From: Streptomyces sp. NBC_00654
Lineage (GTDB): Bacteria > Actinomycetota > Actinomycetes > Streptomycetales > Streptomycetaceae
DNA: 64,000 bases
Direction: 5' to 3'
NCBI RefSeq assembly: GCF_026341775.1
Contig: NZ_JAPEOB010000001.1
Location: 2,232,001-2,296,000 of the forward strand
Shown here piece after piece: positions 63,561-64,000 of the stretch. The first letter of the stretch is position 1, and each line of letters begins with the position of its first letter. A model generated the notes under the pieces. It did not search any database. It saw nothing but the letters and a program-made list of their open reading frames with translations, and was not told where the DNA came from. The position numbers and the translations under genes are program-made.

Positions 63561-64000
63561 CCCGCTCCAGTCCCGCCCGGAGTACCAGCAGCAGCACCCC
63601 GCTCAGGCACCAGCTGCCGACCACGTCCAGTGGCCAGTGGTAGCCGCGCAGCACCAGGCCGATGCTCGTCGCCGCCGTCAGCAGGACGGCGGCCACGGGC
63701 ATCGGCCATGAGCGCTTCGCATACGGGACCAGCAGCAGGGCCGCCGCGCCGTACGCCACCGCGGCGGTCGCCGTATGGCCGGAGGGGTAGTAGCCGGTCG
63801 CCTCGGTCAGGGGGCCCTGGCGGTCGGTCCAGATCTTCAGCGGGACGACCAGCGCCGGTACGGCCGCCATGGTGAGGACCGCGTACAACGGCTCGCGCCG
63901 GGCGCCGCGGACCAGGGCGAAGACGATCGCGCAGGCCAGTACCGGCAGGGCGATCCGCATACCGCCGAGGTCGGAGAGGGCGTCGGTGAACCCGGCGGAG
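63511..64000 (-). CDS. PAP2-family phosphatase, N-terminus outside window
   Basis: The visible ~163 residues are the C-terminal part of a membrane PAP2 phosphatase. The active-site motifs are KIWTDRQGP (K-x6-R type), YYPSGHTATAA (PSGH) and LRGYHWPLDVVGSW (the third motif with His and Asp). Four membrane segments are seen. The frame is open to the window edge, and an internal ATG at 63960 is not the likely start. Its 3' end overlaps the chitinase gene by 50 bp on the opposite strand. Confidence 0.85.
   Translation of the reverse strand, partial: SAGFTDALSDLGGMRIALPVLACAIVFALVRGARREPLYAVLTMAAVPALVVPLKIWTDRQGPLTEATGYYPSGHTATAAVAYGAAALLLVPYAKRSWPMPVAAVLLTAATSIGLVLRGYHWPLDVVGSWCLSGVLLLVLRAGLERVSRRSTRRSSSRTPSC

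Overview
The window is high-GC actinobacterial chromosome, almost certainly Streptomyces. The evidence is the sporulation sigma factor whiG, the gene order glnD-ffh ... rpsP-rimM-trmD-rplS-signal peptidases ... dprA-whiG ... rpsB-tsf-pyrH-frr-cdsA, frequent GTG starts, and a chitinase with a DasR-like operator. No rRNA, tRNA, insertion sequence, prophage or CRISPR array was seen. Both ends cut genes: glnD on the left and a PAP2 phosphatase on the right.

1-3.2 kb: end of glnD and ffh, each followed by a strong hairpin. 3.2-11.0 kb: an eight-gene minus-strand cluster that matches, gene for gene, the poorly understood enterobacterial yhf locus: regulator YhfZ, PRD protein YhfY, YhfU, membrane protein YhfT, the phosphotriesterase homologue Php, PLP enzymes YhfS and YhfX, and phosphopentomutase-like YhfW. 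It lies between ffh and an ftsH-type gene. A 26-bp element occurs twice, once in front of yhfZ and once in front of yhfY, and probably carries both promoter and operator. This is the most interesting system in the window.

11.2-34.6 kb: mostly housekeeping. It holds an FtsH-type protease, a methyltransferase, a SprT-like protein, rpsP-khpA, rimM-trmD, rplS, four consecutive type I signal peptidases, a NUDIX protein, DUF2469, YraN-ComM-DprA, whiG, a TetR regulator, a degenerate M23 peptidase, rpsB-tsf, pyrH, frr-cdsA and rlmN. Several intergenic hairpins punctuate these operons.

34.6-38.7 kb: a TPP riboswitch followed by a terminator hairpin controls thiamine transporter genes thiBPQ. 38.7-44.2 kb: a NarL-type two-component pair, a PimB-like mannosyltransferase and a small ABC exporter with a degenerate signature motif.

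44.3-61.0 kb: a polyamine (putrescine-type) uptake and catabolism region. It has a class III aminotransferase, an Lrp regulator, two aldehyde dehydrogenases, two PotD-like lipoproteins, PotABC and a PuuB-like FAD oxidase. A block of unrelated genes interrupts it: a DUF574 methyltransferase, a glycerophosphodiesterase, a probable aminodeoxyfutalosine deaminase, a DUF4190 protein and a NADAR protein. 61.1-64.0 kb: an unknown small protein, a secreted GH18 chitinase and the end of a PAP2 phosphatase gene.
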